Shown in pieces: positions 24,971-25,789 of a stretch of 25,789 nucleotides of DNA. How positions within the stretch are numbered: the stretch's first letter is position 1; each line of letters begins with the position of its first letter. The stretch is taken from contig DATFDL010000266.1 of assembly GCA_035252155.1 (NCBI GenBank), positions 1-25,789 on the forward strand, written 5' to 3'. The notes under the pieces were generated by a model. It was not told where the DNA came from and searched no databases. It saw only the letters and a program-made list of their open reading frames with translations. Both the position numbers and the translations under genes were made by a program. This stretch comes from JAICLL01 sp035252155. GTDB lineage: Bacteria > Planctomycetota > Planctomycetia > Pirellulales > JAICIG01.

Positions 24971-25173
24971 CGTATTCCAGATGGGCGGGAGAATACGCCA
25001 GGGTGTCACGGCATCCGTCGCAGCGCGAGTGGGTCCGCGAATACATGCAATCGCCATTCGCTGCGACGGACGCCGTGTGGGACCGCTCGTCGACCGAACT
25101 TCGCACGGCGTCCGCCACGGCGATTTAGCTCGCGCGTCGGCTCCCTACCAACCGCCCCGCGGCGGATGCCGTG
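24971..25173. repeat. Palindromic repeat cluster between convergent genes
   Basis: The core CACGGC(A/G)TCCG occurs four times: forward at 25007, inverted ending at 25077, forward at about 25104 and inverted at 25164-25173. The first two form 19-nt arms (25007-25025 and 25059-25077) with one mismatch, enclosing GCGAAT/ATTCGC at the base of the loop. A separate CGTATTC/GAATACG hairpin is at 24971-24997. The place between convergent stops suits a bidirectional terminator or REP-type element. Confidence 0.7.
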
Positions 25174-25190
25174 GCACCCACCGCGATGGC

Positions 25191-25789
25191 CTACAGTGTC
25201 TTGAGATACTCGAGCACGGCCCGCTTTTCGTCTCCGTTGAGCTCGTCGGGAAACTGATGTCCCTGGGCGCCTTTGCCAAAGCGGCGGGTGTCGAAGTAGC
25301 GGCGACGCTGGGCCGGAGCCTGAACGTCGGCGGGCAATTCTTCCAACTCGGTCGTCTCCAGCCCCACGCGCTGCCGGTCGTAGCCGTCTTCCGTCCGGGT
25401 CCAAACAATCGGGCGGTGACCGGGGTGCAACAAGTGCCACAGCGTGGGCACCGAACCGTTGTGTAGATAAGGGGCCGAGGCCCAGATGCCATCGAGCGGC
25501 GGCGCCACATAGCCGCTGAGGTTGCCTCTCACCGGCGATCGACCATAATGGCCCAGCCAGGTGGCGCCATAACTTTCGCGCCACGAGGCATTGATGGCGT
25601 CGAACCGCGCGCGGTCGGTCCCCACCTCGTCGATCGGCACGTTGATCTCAGGATAGCTGCCCGCGGCGCCATACGTGCCGTGGCAGCGGCTGCACGTCTG
25701 TAGGAACACCGCCTCGCCGCGAGCGGCCAAGGTGTTGTCGATCTCAAATGGATATTTGGGCGGTTCGAGCGATTCAATCCAGGCCAAGA
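25191..25789 (-). CDS. Partial monohaem c-type cytochrome / di-haem peroxidase-like protein (5' end off window)
   Basis: The open frame reaches the window edge, so the N-terminus is missing; the visible 199 residues end at the stop at 25191. One CXXCH is present (CSRCHGTYG). The segment PPLDGIWASAPYLHNGSVPTLWHLL is characteristic of di-haem cytochrome c peroxidase-like/MauG-type and RoxA-like proteins, and the DEKRAVLEYLKTL end is typical of class I cytochrome domains. A first haem domain may lie upstream, outside the window. Likely periplasmic. Whether it belongs to the multihaem modules cannot be told; it is on the opposite strand and 225 bp from the BON gene. Confidence 0.78.
   Translation of the reverse strand, partial: LAWIESLEPPKYPFEIDNTLAARGEAVFLQTCSRCHGTYGAAGSYPEINVPIDEVGTDRARFDAINASWRESYGATWLGHYGRSPVRGNLSGYVAPPLDGIWASAPYLHNGSVPTLWHLLHPGHRPIVWTRTEDGYDRQRVGLETTELEELPADVQAPAQRRRYFDTRRFGKGAQGHQFPDELNGDEKRAVLEYLKTL

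Noticed and set aside
1..25789. tRNA, rRNA, transposase or phage genes
   Set aside because: I saw no cloverleaf, rRNA segment, transposase or integrase sequence in either strand.

Overview
The window reads as a GC-rich chromosome segment of a planctomycete (Planctomycetota, probably Pirellulales-like). Two DUF1559 prepilin-type proteins with the GFTLVELLVV leader and a C-terminal DG motif, small lipoproteins with a PVTGKVT-type carboxypeptidase-regulatory fold, TPR operons, and many multihaem c-type cytochromes are characteristic of that phylum. The assignment is inference from gene content only.

Layout. 181-921 (-) is ispD. 1019-7482 (-) is a five-gene module; read 5' to 3' on its own strand it runs octahaem cytochrome, DUF1559 protein, lipoprotein, TPR-A, TPR-B. 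7570-8739 (+) is a GT4 glycosyltransferase. 8740-9083 holds four palindromic REP-like elements. 9084-10316 (-) is dapL (lysine/peptidoglycan precursor synthesis). About 10680 (-) starts a small hypothetical protein. 10796-12509 (-) is a two-gene unit: a membrane-anchored TlpA/ResA-type thioredoxin followed by a Tat-exported amidohydrolase. 12627-23203 (+) is a second, larger copy of the module: octahaem, octahaem, a four-TM protein, DUF1559, lipoprotein, TPR-A, TPR-B, heptahaem. 23319-24964 (+) has a membrane protein and a BON-domain protein. 25191-25789 (-) is a c-type cytochrome/peroxidase-like gene cut by the window edge.

Two results stand out. First, the TlpA/ResA-like gene has an in-frame TGA exactly where the first cysteine of the CxxC active site belongs (W-TGA-P-P-C). 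The thioredoxin fold continues in frame on both sides, and a hairpin with a GGUUC loop lies about 29 nt downstream, inside the spacing expected for a bacterial SECIS. It is therefore a strong selenoprotein candidate (UPPC). It sits head-to-head with octahaem cytochrome genes, whose haem-binding cysteines need a ResA/CcmG-type reductant.

Second, the module octahaem cytochrome / DUF1559 / lipoprotein / TPR-A / TPR-B occurs twice in opposite orientations with the same internal order and near-zero gene spacing. Both DUF1559 genes carry the same TTGACA-N17-TACAA promoter. I infer an exported electron-transfer or surface-assembly system; its substrate cannot be read from the sequence. Several non-coding repeat families also occur: heptamer inverted-repeat elements, REP-like palindromes, and a 101-bp inverted repeat overlapping a stop codon.
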